The position numbers and the translations under genes are program-made. A stretch of 59,779 bases of DNA. It comes from Pseudomonadota bacterium. Its GTDB lineage: Bacteria; Pseudomonadota; Alphaproteobacteria; Rhodobacterales; Rhodobacteraceae. A model generated the notes under the pieces. That model searched no databases and was not told the origin of the DNA. It saw only the letters and a list, made by a program, of their open reading frames with translations. This document shows positions 33,118 to 42,507 of the stretch, piece after piece (position 1 is the first letter of the stretch; the number at the start of each line of letters is the position of its first letter). The stretch is taken from assembly GCA_018240425.1 (NCBI GenBank), contig JAFEFU010000047.1:1-59779 (forward strand), written 5' to 3'.

Positions 33118-34110
33118 TCAGGAAATCTCGATGACGGTGCGGCCACGCAGCTGCCCGGCGACGATCTTCTGCGCCAGATCGGGCAGGGCGGACATCGGCG
33201 CGGTCACGGTCAGTCCGGCCAGCTTTTTCCGGTCCAGGTGCCGGTCGAGGAAGTCCCAGGCCCGCGCCCGCCTGGACTGCGGGGCCATGACCGAATCCAC
33301 CCCCAGAAGCGCCACGCCACGCAGGATGTGGGGCAGGACGGTTGCAGGAAGGTCGGCCCCCTGCGCCAGCCCGCAGGCCGCGACGGCGCCGCCATAGCGG
33401 ACCTGCGCCAGCACGTTCGCAAGCGTGTGGCTGCCCACAGAATCCACCGCCGCCGACCAGCGCTCGGCCTGCAGGGGCTTGCCCTGCGCCGAAAGCTCGG
33501 CCCGGTCGATGATCGCGGCGGCACCAAGCCTGGTGAGAAAATCCCGTTCCTGCGGGCGTCCGGTCGACGCGGTGACGCGGTGTCCGAGTGCCGCCAGGAG
33601 CGCCACGGCAACGCTGCCGACGCCGCCTGCCGCACCGGTGACCAGCACCTCGCCGGGATGATCGGCGAGCGCGCCGTGCTCCTCGAGCGCCAGCACGCAC
33701 AGCGCCGCGGTATAGCCCGCCGTGCCGATGGCCATCGCCTCGGCCGGCGAGAAGCCTGCGGGCAGGCGGGTCAGGTGGCCGGGCTTCAGCCGCTGATAGC
33801 GGGTGAAGGCGCCCCATTCGGTTTCCGACAGGCCCCAGCCGTTGACGATCACCCGGTCGCCAGCCGTCCAGGCCGGATCGCGCGAGTCGACCACCGTGCC
33901 GGCCAGATCGACCCCCGCCACCATCGGCAGGCGGCGGGCGATGCGGCCCTTGCCGGTGATCGCCAGCCCGTCCTTGTAGTTGACGCTGGAATGGCTGATC
34001 TCGACCAGGACATCATTGTCGGGCAGGTCGGCCAGCGTCAGGTCCTCGAACCCGGCGCGGGGCTTGCCCTCGATCTCGCGTATGACCATTGCCCTGAAGC
34101 TGTCGCCCAT
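33118..34110 (-). CDS. AcuI/YhdH-family quinone-type medium-chain reductase (acryloyl-CoA reductase-like)
   Basis: This 330-residue medium-chain dehydrogenase without structural zinc has NYKDGLAITGKG, MVAGVDLAGTV, NADPH-binding VTGAAGGVGSVAVALLAALG and the family's LLGVDSVMAP segment, all characteristic of AcuI/YhdH. AcuI reduces acryloyl-CoA to propionyl-CoA. It is the first gene of a leftward pair with the enoyl-CoA hydratase and divergent from the indolepyruvate oxidoreductase gene, sharing operator-like element B. Together these suggest processing of a short unsaturated acyl-CoA. Confidence 0.87.
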   Translation of the reverse strand: MGDSFRAMVIREIEGKPRAGFEDLTLADLPDNDVLVEISHSSVNYKDGLAITGKGRIARRLPMVAGVDLAGTVVDSRDPAWTAGDRVIVNGWGLSETEWGAFTRYQRLKPGHLTRLPAGFSPAEAMAIGTAGYTAALCVLALEEHGALADHPGEVLVTGAAGGVGSVAVALLAALGHRVTASTGRPQERDFLTRLGAAAIIDRAELSAQGKPLQAERWSAAVDSVGSHTLANVLAQVRYGGAVAACGLAQGADLPATVLPHILRGVALLGVDSVMAPQSRRARAWDFLDRHLDRKKLAGLTVTAPMSALPDLAQKIVAGQLRGRTVIEIS

Positions 34111-34200
34111 TCGAAACTCTCCTCTCGCGTCCGGGTCCGCGGGTCCGCCGGTGCCTTGCCCCCAGTTTCCCCTTTCCCTGCCGCGACGCAACCTGAATTT

Positions 34201-34220
34201 CAATATTGGAATATGGATTT
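34201..34220. promoter_or_regulatory. Operator-like element B (acuI-like / indolepyruvate oxidoreductase divergent region)
   Basis: caatattggaatatggattt matches element C at 17 of 20 positions and contains the palindrome CAATATTG. It can be read as two 8-bp direct repeats (AATATTGG, AATATGGA). It is the only AT-rich block in this 171-bp spacer. Confidence 0.5.
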
Positions 34221-34281
34221 GACTCGGGCGAGCGCGGGCGTAGTGTTCGCGGCGGGGCCGAAGCGGCACCTGGGGACGGGG

Positions 34282-37200
34282 ATGGCGGAAACGAAGGCAA
34301 TGCGCGCGACGGCGGACGAAATGTCGGTCAGTGCAAGCCGCTATGGCGGTGCGGGCGGGCGCATTGTCGTGTCGGGCACGCAGGCGCTGATTCGGCTCTT
34401 GATCGAGCAGTCGGCGCGCGACCGGGCGGACGGCCTGCGCACCGCGGGCTATGTCTCGGGCTATCGCGGATCGCCCCTGGCCGGGTTCGACCGCGAGATC
34501 GAGAAGGCTGGGCGCGAGCTTGAGGGCACCGACATCCTGTTCCAGCCGGGGCTGAACGAGGATCTGGCCGCCACCGCCGTCTGGGGCACGCAGCAGCTGG
34601 GCTTTTCCAGGGGGGCGCGGCACGACGGGGTCTTTGCGCTCTGGTATGGCAAGGGGCCGGGGATCGACCGGTCGATGGACGCGATCCGCCATGCCAACGC
34701 CGCCGGAACCGCGCCGAAGGGGGGCGTGCTTCTTCTGATGGGCGACGATCATGGGGCGGTCTCCTCGACCCTGCCGCACCAGTCCGAGCACAACCTGATC
34801 TCCGCGATGGTGCCGATCCTGTCGCCGTCGGGCGTGGACGACTATGTGCGGATGGGCCTGCACGGCATCGCCATGAGCCGCTTTTGCGGGGCCTGGGTCG
34901 GGCTGAAATGCCAGACCGAGATCGTCGAGAGTTCGTCCTCGCTGGAGCTGCCGCCGCGCGACTGGCGCCCGGCCCTGCCGGATTTCGCGCTGCCGCCCGG
35001 CGGGCTGTCGATCCGCTGGCCCGATCCGAAGCTGGCGCAGGAGGCGCGGCTGGAGGTGAAGCTCGCTGCGGCGCAGGCCTATGCACGGGCGAACGGGCTG
35101 GACCGGATCAGCGGCGGGGCGCGGGCGCAGCTGGGGATCGTCACCACTGGCAAGGCCTGGCGCGACCTGGTGCGCGCCTTCGAGATCCTCGGCACGACAC
35201 CCGAGCGCGCCGGGATCCGGGTGCTGCGGATGGGTCTGGTCTGGCCGGCCGACCCCGAGACCCTGCACCGCTTCCGCGCCGGGCTGACCGACATCCTCGT
35301 GGTCGAGGAAAAGCGTCCGGTGCTGGAGGACCAGATCCGCGCGCTGTTTTACGGCCTGGCGGGCGCGCCGCGGCTGTGGGGCAAGACCACGCCCGAAGGT
35401 GTGCCGCTGCTGCCCTCCATCGCAGAGTTCGACGCCCGCATGGTGGCGGCGGCGCTGAACCGCGCTTTTCCCGGCCGGCTCCCGGTGTTGGAAGCCGCGC
35501 CGGCGGCGGCACTGGCACCGGCGCCCGGCCTGCCGATGCGGGTGCCCTATTTCTGCTCGGGCTGTCCGCATTCGGTTTCCACGAGCCTTCCCGACGGCAG
35601 CCGCGCCATCGCCGGAATCGGCTGTTCGATGCTGGCGGTGGACATGGACCGCAACGTCGAGACCTTCACCCAGATGGGCGGCGAGGGGGCGAACTGGCTG
35701 GGCGTCGCCCCCTTCACGGACGAGCGGCACATCTTCGTCCACATGGGCGACGGCACCTATTTCCATTCCGGCCTGCTGGCGATCCGCGCGGCGGTGGCGG
35801 CGAAGGTGACGGCGACCTACAAGATCCTGTTCAACGACGCCGTGGCGATGACCGGCGGGCAACCGCACGACGGGCCCCTGTCGGTTCCCGCCATCGTCGG
35901 CCAGCTCTGCGCCGAGGGCCTGCGCGAGGTGGTGGTGGTGTCCGAGCGGCCGGAGCTGCTGCGCGGGCAGTTGCCCGGCGGGGTGAAGCTCCTGCACCGC
36001 GACCACATGACAGCCGAACAGGCGCGCCTGCGCGCGGTGCCGGGCGTGACCGCGATCGTCTACGATCAGGTCTGCGCCGCCGAAAAGCGCCGCCGCAGGA
36101 AGCGCGGCACCTATCCCGCCGGCCCGGTGCAGGTGGTCATCAACCCGGCGGTCTGCGAGGGCTGCGGCGACTGTTCGGTGCAGTCCAACTGCATCGCGGT
36201 CGAGCCGCTGGAAACGCCGCTTGGCACCAAGCGGCGGATCAACCAGTCGGTCTGCAACACCGACACGAGTTGCCTCAAGGGGTTCTGCCCCAGCTTCGTG
36301 ACCATCCGGGGCACGCGGAAGAAGGCCGCGCCGCAACCGCTGCCCGAGTTCGCCGGACCGCTGCCCGACCCGGTTCAGGTGCCGCCAGAGCGGGCGTGGA
36401 ACCTGCTCCTGACCGGCATCGGCGGCACCGGCGTCATCACCGTCAGCGCGATCCTGGCGCAGGCGGCGCAGATCGACGGACTGGCGGTGCTGGCGCTGGA
36501 CCAGACCGGGCTGGCACAGAAGAACGGCGCGGTGATGTCGCACCTGCATTTCGCGCTGGACATGGCGGCGCTGACCACCCCCCGCATCGGCGAGGGTGAG
36601 GCCGACGCGGTGCTGGCCTTCGACACGGTGGTGGCGGCCTCGCCACGGGCGCTCGGCACCGTCGCGCCGGGGCGGACGCGGCTGGTGGCCGACGCGCATG
36701 TGACGCCCACCGCCGGATTCGTCCAGGGCAGCCGCGGGCCGCAGCATCTGGACCTGCCGGTCGCGCGCCTGCGCGCTGCGGCCGGCGAGGGGCAGGTGAC
36801 GCTGGCCGACGCCACCGGGCTGGCGCTCAGGCATTTCGGCGACGGGATCGCGGCCAACATCCTGTTGACGGGGCTGGCGTTTCAGAAGGGGCTGATCCCG
36901 CTGTCGGCCGCTGCCATCGAGACGGCGATCCGCATGAACGGCGCCGGCGTGGACCGGAACCTTGCCGCCTTTGGCGCGGGCCGGAGGCTGGCGCTGCACC
37001 CCGAGCGTTTTGCCGCGCCCGAGGCGGCGGCGCAACCGGACCGCGCCGCGCTGAAGGCCCGCCACATCGCCGACCTGACCGCCTGGCAGGACCCGGCCTA
37101 TGCCGGCCGCTATGCCGCGCTGGTCGCACGGGCGGAAGCGAAGGTGGGCGGCATGGGTGCCGCCGGCGAGGACTTCCTTCTGGCGCTGATGCGCGGGGCG

Positions 37201-37659
37201 CGCCATGTCATGGCCTGGAAGGACGAATACGAGGTCGCGCGCCTGCACAGCGACCCGGACTTCCTTGCCGGGTTGAGCGCGGGCTTCGAGGGCACGCCGC
37301 GCCTTGCCTTCCACCTTGCGCCGCCGTTCCTGCCCGGCCGCGACCGGCGCACCGGGCGGCCGCGGAAGCGCGAGTTCGGGCCCTGGGTGCTGCCGCTGTT
37401 CCGGCTGCTGGCCCGCATGAAGCGGCTGCGCGGCACCGCGTTCGACCCCTTCGGCCTGTCGCGCGAGCGGCGCGAGGAGCGCCGCCTGCGTGACGACTGG
37501 CTGGCCGCGATGGAGCGCGAGATCGCCGCGCTGTCCCCCGGGCGGCTGTCCGCGGCCACGGCCCGCGCCGCCGCCGTGCTGGAGGTCGTGGGCTTCGGGC
37601 CGGTCAAGGCCGCCAACCTCGAACGCTACCGGCGCGGCGGGGCAGGGGAGGGCGCGTGA
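34282..37659 (+). CDS. Fused indolepyruvate:ferredoxin oxidoreductase (2-oxoacid oxidoreductase) family protein
   Basis: This 1125-residue single-chain enzyme decarboxylates an aryl- or other 2-oxoacid to its acyl-CoA with ferredoxin. In order: a pyrimidine/transketolase-type domain (YVSGYRGSPLAGFD, near 45), a TPP domain with CSGCPHS and MGDGT...N (about 420-520), a ferredoxin-like Cys motif C-E-G-C-G-D-C...C (about 624-636) plus CNTDTSCLKGFCPS, then a gamma domain (LLTGIGGTGVIT, about 707). The aerobic-type fused layout matches that of alphaproteobacterial IorA-like proteins. ATG 34282 was preferred to ATG 34213, which lies inside element B. Confidence 0.9.
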   Translation: MAETKAMRATADEMSVSASRYGGAGGRIVVSGTQALIRLLIEQSARDRADGLRTAGYVSGYRGSPLAGFDREIEKAGRELEGTDILFQPGLNEDLAATAVWGTQQLGFSRGARHDGVFALWYGKGPGIDRSMDAIRHANAAGTAPKGGVLLLMGDDHGAVSSTLPHQSEHNLISAMVPILSPSGVDDYVRMGLHGIAMSRFCGAWVGLKCQTEIVESSSSLELPPRDWRPALPDFALPPGGLSIRWPDPKLAQEARLEVKLAAAQAYARANGLDRISGGARAQLGIVTTGKAWRDLVRAFEILGTTPERAGIRVLRMGLVWPADPETLHRFRAGLTDILVVEEKRPVLEDQIRALFYGLAGAPRLWGKTTPEGVPLLPSIAEFDARMVAAALNRAFPGRLPVLEAAPAAALAPAPGLPMRVPYFCSGCPHSVSTSLPDGSRAIAGIGCSMLAVDMDRNVETFTQMGGEGANWLGVAPFTDERHIFVHMGDGTYFHSGLLAIRAAVAAKVTATYKILFNDAVAMTGGQPHDGPLSVPAIVGQLCAEGLREVVVVSERPELLRGQLPGGVKLLHRDHMTAEQARLRAVPGVTAIVYDQVCAAEKRRRRKRGTYPAGPVQVVINPAVCEGCGDCSVQSNCIAVEPLETPLGTKRRINQSVCNTDTSCLKGFCPSFVTIRGTRKKAAPQPLPEFAGPLPDPVQVPPERAWNLLLTGIGGTGVITVSAILAQAAQIDGLAVLALDQTGLAQKNGAVMSHLHFALDMAALTTPRIGEGEADAVLAFDTVVAASPRALGTVAPGRTRLVADAHVTPTAGFVQGSRGPQHLDLPVARLRAAAGEGQVTLADATGLALRHFGDGIAANILLTGLAFQKGLIPLSAAAIETAIRMNGAGVDRNLAAFGAGRRLALHPERFAAPEAAAQPDRAALKARHIADLTAWQDPAYAGRYAALVARAEAKVGGMGAAGEDFLLALMRGARHVMAWKDEYEVARLHSDPDFLAGLSAGFEGTPRLAFHLAPPFLPGRDRRTGRPRKREFGPWVLPLFRLLARMKRLRGTAFDPFGLSRERREERRLRDDWLAAMEREIAALSPGRLSAATARAAAVLEVVGFGPVKAANLERYRRGGAGEGA

Positions 37660-37682
37660 TGGCCGCACCCGCCGGGCCGCAG

Positions 37683-38627
37683 TCAGGGCAGGGTGGCAAA
37701 GGCCCGGTACATGCGGTCGAAAAAGCGCGGCGCATCGACCTTGCCCAGAACCTTGCAGTTCCTCGCCCGGCCGGTCGAGTGCCACCAGTCCACCACCGTC
37801 ATGCCCTCGGTCTCGGGGCTGCGGGTCTCGATCACCACGCTGCACTGCCGAAAGGCGAAGGCCTCGGGCACCAGCAGATAGCCGGGCACGCAGGCGTCGT
37901 GGATCGGCCGGTCGGGCGTGTCGAACTTGTGGCTGCCATAGCTCATGTAGAATTCGGCCATGCCGATCAGCGCTTCGGCCGACGCCGATTTCAGCGCGCC
38001 GAGCGAGCGGACCCAGGCCGGCGTCATCATCGCTGTCCAGGTGCAGTCGATCGAGGCCATCGTCACCGGCGCGCCGGAGTCGAACACGACACTGGCCGCC
38101 TGCGGATCGACCCAGATGTTGAACTCGGCCGCGGGCGTGGCGTTGCCGCCCTGGAAATAGCCGCCGCCCATCAGCACCACCTCGCGCAGGCGGGGGATGA
38201 TCCGCGGTTCCATCACCATCGCCATGCCGAGGTTGGTCATCGGGCCCAGGGTGCAGACGGTGATCTCGCCCTCGGGGGCGTCCATGATGGTGCGCACCAT
38301 CCAGTTCACCGCATGTTCGTCGCGCGCGGGCCGCGACGGCGCGGGCAGGGTGCAGCCGTCGATCCCCGATTCGCCATGCACATATTCGGCGGTCTGGAGC
38401 CGCTTCAGCATCGGCCGCGGGCAGCCGGCGAACACCGGAAGGTCGGCGCGGCCGGCGAGTTCGGTCAGTTGCAGCGCATTGCGCGTGGTGCGCGCCAGGG
38501 GCACGTTGCCGCCCACCGTGGTCACGCCCAGAACCTCCAGCTCATGTGGTGCGCCGAGCGCGAACAGGAGCGCGAAGGCGTCGTCCTGCCCCGGATCGGT
38601 GTCGATGATGATCTTTCTTGGCGCCAT
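37683..38627 (-). CDS. Inosine-uridine-type nucleoside hydrolase family protein
   Basis: This 314-residue enzyme carries the calcium-binding signature IIIDTDPGQDDAFAL at the N-terminus, CTLGPMTNLGMAM, and EFNIWVDPQAASVVF, all typical of IunH-type N-ribohydrolases. The C-terminal D-W-W-H-S-T-G-R-x-x-N segment is also conserved in homologues. It is divergent from a polar amino acid ABC transporter, sharing element C, so it could release a base from an imported riboside. The substrate is undetermined; some family members act on other N-glycosides. Confidence 0.9.
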   Translation of the reverse strand: MAPRKIIIDTDPGQDDAFALLFALGAPHELEVLGVTTVGGNVPLARTTRNALQLTELAGRADLPVFAGCPRPMLKRLQTAEYVHGESGIDGCTLPAPSRPARDEHAVNWMVRTIMDAPEGEITVCTLGPMTNLGMAMVMEPRIIPRLREVVLMGGGYFQGGNATPAAEFNIWVDPQAASVVFDSGAPVTMASIDCTWTAMMTPAWVRSLGALKSASAEALIGMAEFYMSYGSHKFDTPDRPIHDACVPGYLLVPEAFAFRQCSVVIETRSPETEGMTVVDWWHSTGRARNCKVLGKVDAPRFFDRMYRAFATLP

Positions 38628-38650
38628 GACGACGACCCTCCCGCGATTTT

Positions 38651-38670
38651 CGATATTGAAATATTGATTT
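38651..38670. promoter_or_regulatory. Operator-like element C (nucleoside hydrolase / amino acid ABC transporter divergent region)
   Basis: cgatattgaaatattgattt is 17/20 identical to element B and is two tandem 8-bp units (GATATTGA, AATATTGA). It begins 24 bp before the nucleoside hydrolase ATG and lies 98 bp before the transporter ATG. Confidence 0.5.
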
Positions 38671-38767
38671 ATGGCGGCGGAATAGACAACAGTCACATTG
38701 CAGGAAACGACGACCGCAACCGACAACAAGGGCGAAGGACCGCCCGCCAACCCGACAGGAGAGCAAG

Positions 38768-39607
38768 ATGAAGAAGATCCTGATGACCGGCATCGCCGCC
38801 CTTGCGCTGGCCGCAACCACCGCCACCGCGCAGGAGGTGCCGAAATCGCCCGAGGTGGCCGAGACCGGCAAGATGGTGATCGCCAACACGCTGGAATATG
38901 CGCCGTTCGAGTTCATCGACGAGAATGGCCAGCAGGTCGGCGCCAACATCGAGCTTGCCGCCGCGGTCGCCAAGCTGATGGGCGCCAAGCTGGAAGTGAC
39001 GCGCATCCCCTTTCCGTCGATGATCCCCGGCCTTGCTGCCGACCGTTTCCGCATCGCCTGGGAAACCTTCTCGGCCACCGAGGAGCGGCTGAAGCAGGTC
39101 GATTTCGTGATGTTCCTGAAATCGGGCCTCGTGGTGTCGACCACGCCCGACAAGAAGGCCAGCTTCACCGGCGACATGCCGCTCTGCGGCAAGCGCATCG
39201 GCGTGATCGGCGGCACGGTTTCGGACTTTCTTGTCGACAAGCTGGTGGCGGAATGTGCCGCCAAGGGCCAGCCCGCGCTGGACAAGAAGGTCTTCCTGGA
39301 AGGCAAGGACGTGATCCAGGCCGCGCTGTCGGACCGCATCGACGGCAAGATGGACGATGCCACCGCCTCGGGCTATTTCGAGGTGACGTCGAAAGGCCAG
39401 CTGGTCGTGCTGCCCGGCCTTTATGACGAGGCGCCCCTGGGCATCGCCGTCAAGAAGGGCGACACCGCCACCGCGACGATGCTGGCCGACGGCCTGAACG
39501 CGCTGATCGCCGATGGCACCTACAAGACGGTGATGGAAAAGTACGGCCTGGGGACCGCGATGATCGACAAGGCGTTCATCGTCGACAGCATGGATGACAT
39601 CAAGTGA
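38768..39607 (+). CDS. Polar amino acid-type ABC transporter substrate-binding protein (family 3)
   Basis: This 279-residue protein has a signal peptide (MKKILMTGIAALALAATTATAQ, cleavage after residue 21) and the family 3 binding fold: IANTLEYAPFEFIDENGQQVGANIELAAAVAKLMG, RFRIAWETFSATEERLKQVDFVMF, GVIGGTVSDFLVDKL. It captures a small polar amino acid-like ligand. The gene is first in a rightward transporter operon; a 9-bp GC hairpin separates it from the permease gene. Confidence 0.92.
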   Translation: MKKILMTGIAALALAATTATAQEVPKSPEVAETGKMVIANTLEYAPFEFIDENGQQVGANIELAAAVAKLMGAKLEVTRIPFPSMIPGLAADRFRIAWETFSATEERLKQVDFVMFLKSGLVVSTTPDKKASFTGDMPLCGKRIGVIGGTVSDFLVDKLVAECAAKGQPALDKKVFLEGKDVIQAALSDRIDGKMDDATASGYFEVTSKGQLVVLPGLYDEAPLGIAVKKGDTATATMLADGLNALIADGTYKTVMEKYGLGTAMIDKAFIVDSMDDIK

Positions 39608-39627
39608 TCCGCCGCGTCTGAAACCCT

Positions 39628-39656
39628 GCGGCATCCCGGGGGTTCCCGGATGCCGC
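39628..39656 (+). terminator. Intercistronic hairpin after the amino acid-binding protein gene
   Basis: GCGGCATCC pairs with GGATGCCGC, extended by GGG/CCC across one bulged C, giving a 12-bp stem with a 4-nt loop. It sits 20 bp after the binding-protein stop and before the permease ribosome site (GAGGAGA). No U-run follows. Confidence 0.6.
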
Positions 39657-39679
39657 TTCCCGCGTCGAGGAGACCCCGC

Positions 39680-40612
39680 ATGAACCCGTCGCACAGCGTC
39701 TCGCCCCATAGGTTGCGGGTCGAGGATCTGACCGTCGTTCCGCCGCGCCACATCGGGCTGTGGGTTGCGACCGCCTTGGTGCTGGCGTTGCTTGCGATGC
39801 TGTTCTGGGCCGTCGGCACCAACGCCGCCTTCGACTGGCCGGCGGTCGGCAAGTACCTGTTCCATCGCTCGATCCTGCGCGGTGTGCTCAATACCCTGCT
39901 GCTGACGGTCACGATCATGGTCTTCGCCACCATCATCGGCACGGTGATGGCGATCATGCGCCTGTCGCCCAGCCGGATCCTGCGGACCTTCGCCAATGCC
40001 TACATCTGGTTCTTCCGTGGGGCTCCGGCGCTGATCCAGCTGATCTTCTGGTTCAACCTGGCGATCATCATGCCGCAGATCACGCTGAGCCTGCCGGGGA
40101 TCGGCACCCTGTTCAGCGCCCGCACCAATGACGTGATGACCCCGTTTCTGACGGCCGTCGTGGCGCTGTCGCTGCACGAGGCGGGCTATATGGCCGAGAT
40201 CATCCGCGCCGGCATCACCTCGGTTCCGGCCGGCCAGACCGAGGCGGCGTCGACCCTTGGCATGGCGCGCGGGCGGATCCTGCGGCGGATCGTGCTGCCG
40301 CAGGCGATGCGCTTCATCGTGCCGCCCACCGGCAACGAGGCGATCAACCTGATGAAGGCGACATCGCTGGTCTCGGTGATCGCGGTCGATGACCTGCTCT
40401 ATTCGGCGCAGACCATCTATGCGCGCACGTTCGAGACCATCCCGCTCCTGATCGTCGTGGCCTTCTGGTATCTGGCCATGGTCACGATCATGTCGATCGG
40501 CCAGCACTTCCTGGAACTTCATTTCAACCGCAGCGACAGCGGCGGAGGCGGCGGGGGCTTCCGGGCGGCGCTTCGCCAGGCCTTCAGCCTGTCGCGGGGG
40601 AGGCGCGCATGA
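39680..40612 (+). CDS. Polar amino acid-type ABC transporter permease
   Basis: This 310-residue permease has a first membrane helix at about 30-53, then the HisM/GlnP domain with [43 protein letters not shown] and the coupling loop [22 protein letters not shown]. The extra N-terminal helix and the periplasmic stretch before the core are common in single-permease systems, where one subunit forms a homodimer. It overlaps the ATPase gene by 4 bp. The start has GAGGAGA 6 nt upstream. Confidence 0.92.
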   Translation: MNPSHSVSPHRLRVEDLTVVPPRHIGLWVATALVLALLAMLFWAVGTNAAFDWPAVGKYLFHRSILRGVLNTLLLTVTIMVFATIIGTVMAIMRLSPSRILRTFANAYIWFFRGAPALIQLIFWFNLAIIMPQITLSLPGIGTLFSARTNDVMTPFLTAVVALSLHEAGYMAEIIRAGITSVPAGQTEAASTLGMARGRILRRIVLPQAMRFIVPPTGNEAINLMKATSLVSVIAVDDLLYSAQTIYARTFETIPLLIVVAFWYLAMVTIMSIGQHFLELHFNRSDSGGGGGGFRAALRQAFSLSRGRRA

Positions 40613-41406
40613 CGACCGACCGCGAACAGGATTTCCACGTTCCCGAAAACACGATGGTCTACGCCCGCGGAGTGCGGAAGAGCTTTGGCAAGGTCGAGGT
40701 CCTGAAGGGCGTGGACCTGAAGGTCCCGACCGGATCGGTCGCCTGCATCATCGGGCCCTCGGGGTCGGGGAAAAGCACCTTCCTGCGCTGCATCAATCAC
40801 CTTGAGGACATCTCGGGCGGCCTGTTGCTGGTCGAGGACAAGTTCGTCGGATACGACCTTGTGGACGGCCGCCTTCATGTCGTGCGGCCGGCCGAACTGT
40901 GCCGCAGGCGGGCCGACATCGGCATGGTGTTCCAGAACTTCAACCTGTTCGGACACATGACCGCGCTTGAAAACCTGATGGAGGCGCCGATCCAGGTGCG
41001 CGGCCAGTCGCGGGCCGAGGCGCGCGAGCGGGGCATGGCGCTCTTGGAACGGGTGGGGCTGGCGCACAAGGCCGACGCCTGGCCGCGCCAGCTGTCGGGC
41101 GGCCAGCAGCAGCGCGTCGCCATCGCCCGCGCGCTGGCGATGGACCCGAAGCTTCTTTTGTTCGACGAGCCGACATCGGCGCTTGACCCTGAACTTGTGG
41201 GTGAGGTGCTGGCGGTGATGCGCGATCTGGCGCAAAGCGGGATCACCATGATCGTCGTCACCCACGAGATCGGCTTCGCCCGCGAGGTGGGCGACCAGCT
41301 GATCTTCATGGATGGCGGCGTCGTCGAAGAGGCGGGCGACCCGCGCGAGATGCTGCGCGACGCGCGGTCCGAGCGCACCCGGGCATTCCTGTCGCATGTG
41401 CTGTAG
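40609..41406 (+). CDS. Polar amino acid-type ABC transporter ATPase
   Basis: This 265-residue ATPase is of the GlnQ/HisP class: Walker [10 protein letters not shown] near residue 47, [13 protein letters not shown], the signature [16 protein letters not shown], and [20 protein letters not shown]. It completes the binding protein-permease-ATPase unit. It converges with proV, leaving only 21 bp between stop codons. Confidence 0.93.
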   Translation: MTTDREQDFHVPENTMVYARGVRKSFGKVEVLKGVDLKVPTGSVACIIGPSGSGKSTFLRCINHLEDISGGLLLVEDKFVGYDLVDGRLHVVRPAELCRRRADIGMVFQNFNLFGHMTALENLMEAPIQVRGQSRAEARERGMALLERVGLAHKADAWPRQLSGGQQQRVAIARALAMDPKLLLFDEPTSALDPELVGEVLAVMRDLAQSGITMIVVTHEIGFAREVGDQLIFMDGGVVEEAGDPREMLRDARSERTRAFLSHVL

Positions 41407-41427
41407 GCGGCGCCCTCGCACCGCGTC

Positions 41428-42507
41428 CTAACCGGCAGGCCCTGCGCCGCCTTTCCTGGCGTCACCGGGCGGAACCATGGCCGTGACCAGGTCGGCCATC
41501 GCCAGGATGCCGACCGGGCGGCCGGACGCATCGGTCACGGCGAGCTCGTCGCGTCCCGCCAGCGCCAGCGCCCGCGCCGCGTCGTCAAGCGTGGTCCCGG
41601 CCGGAACCGGAAGAGCCGACCGGTGCGCGCCGTCCGCAGCCGGGCGCATGACCGCCTCGACCTGGATCACGCGGCCGCGGTTGACCTCCTTGACGAAGCT
41701 GGCGATGTAGTCGTCGGCCGGCTTCAGCACGATATCCTGCGCGGTGCCCTGCTGGATCACCTCGCCGTCGCGCAGGATCGCGATCCGGTCGCCAAGGCGC
41801 AGGGCCTCGTCGAGATCGTGGGTGATGAAGACGACGGTCTTGCGTATCTCCTTCTGCAGGTCGAGCAGCACCGACTGCATGTCCATGCGGATCAAGGGAT
41901 CGAGGGCCGAGAATGCCTCGTCCATCAGCAGGATCGGCGCGTCGTTGGCAAGGGCGCGGGCCAGGCCCACGCGCTGCTGCATGCCCCCCGAAAGCTGGTT
42001 CGGAAAGCTCTTCTCGAAGCCGCTCAGACCGACCCGCTCGATCCAGCGCATCGCGGTCTGTTCCTGCCGGGCGCGCGGAAGGCCCCGCACCTCGAGCCCG
42101 TAGACGGTATTGTCGAGAACGTTGCGGTGCGGCAGCAGCGCGAACTTCTGGAACACCATCGCCGTCTTGTGGCGGCGGAACTCGCGCAGGTCGTGCGGGT
42201 TCATCTTCACCACGTCCTCGCCGCCGACGATGACCTCGCCGGCCGTGGGGTCGATCAGCCGGTTGATGTGGCGGATCAGCGTCGACTTGCCCGAACCCGA
42301 GAGGCCCATGATGACGAAGATCCCGCCGCCGGGCATGTCGATGTTGATGTCCTTCAACCCCAGGACATGGCCGTGCGTCGCGTTCAGCTCGGCCTTGGAC
42401 ATGCCCTGCTTGACCAGATCGACACATTGGGCGGCGCGCGGCCCGAAGATCTTGTAGAGATTGCGGATGCGGATGGCGTTGGCGGGGCTCGCCTGGGTGT
42501 CAGCCAT
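41428..42507 (-). CDS. proV: Glycine betaine/proline betaine ABC transporter ATPase ProV
   Basis: This 359-residue ATPase is of the ProV/OpuAA class: the N-terminal leader LYKIFGPRAAQCVDLVKQGMSKAEL, Walker A GLSGSGKST near residue 60, LSGGMQQRVGLARALA and LLMDEAFSALDPLIR. The C-terminal region (after about 280) is a CBS-like tail, RGRVIQVEAVMRP...AVTDASGRPVGILAMADLV, which senses ionic strength or nucleotides in relatives. It is the last gene of the leftward unit; its start overlaps proW by 8 bp. Confidence 0.93.
   Translation of the reverse strand: MADTQASPANAIRIRNLYKIFGPRAAQCVDLVKQGMSKAELNATHGHVLGLKDINIDMPGGGIFVIMGLSGSGKSTLIRHINRLIDPTAGEVIVGGEDVVKMNPHDLREFRRHKTAMVFQKFALLPHRNVLDNTVYGLEVRGLPRARQEQTAMRWIERVGLSGFEKSFPNQLSGGMQQRVGLARALANDAPILLMDEAFSALDPLIRMDMQSVLLDLQKEIRKTVVFITHDLDEALRLGDRIAILRDGEVIQQGTAQDIVLKPADDYIASFVKEVNRGRVIQVEAVMRPAADGAHRSALPVPAGTTLDDAARALALAGRDELAVTDASGRPVGILAMADLVTAMVPPGDARKGGAGPAG

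Noticed and set aside
34213..34281. ATG 34213 as the start of the indolepyruvate oxidoreductase
   Set aside because: This ATG lies inside the operator-like AT-rich element and would add 23 unconserved residues; ATG 34282 after a G-rich site is preferred.
33118..37845. Very long open frame (1575 codons) antisense to the indolepyruvate oxidoreductase gene, merging with the AcuI-like gene
   Set aside because: The upper part is a GC-skew shadow of the sense gene (Arg/Gly/Ala/His-rich, no motif). Only 33118-34110 matches a protein family.
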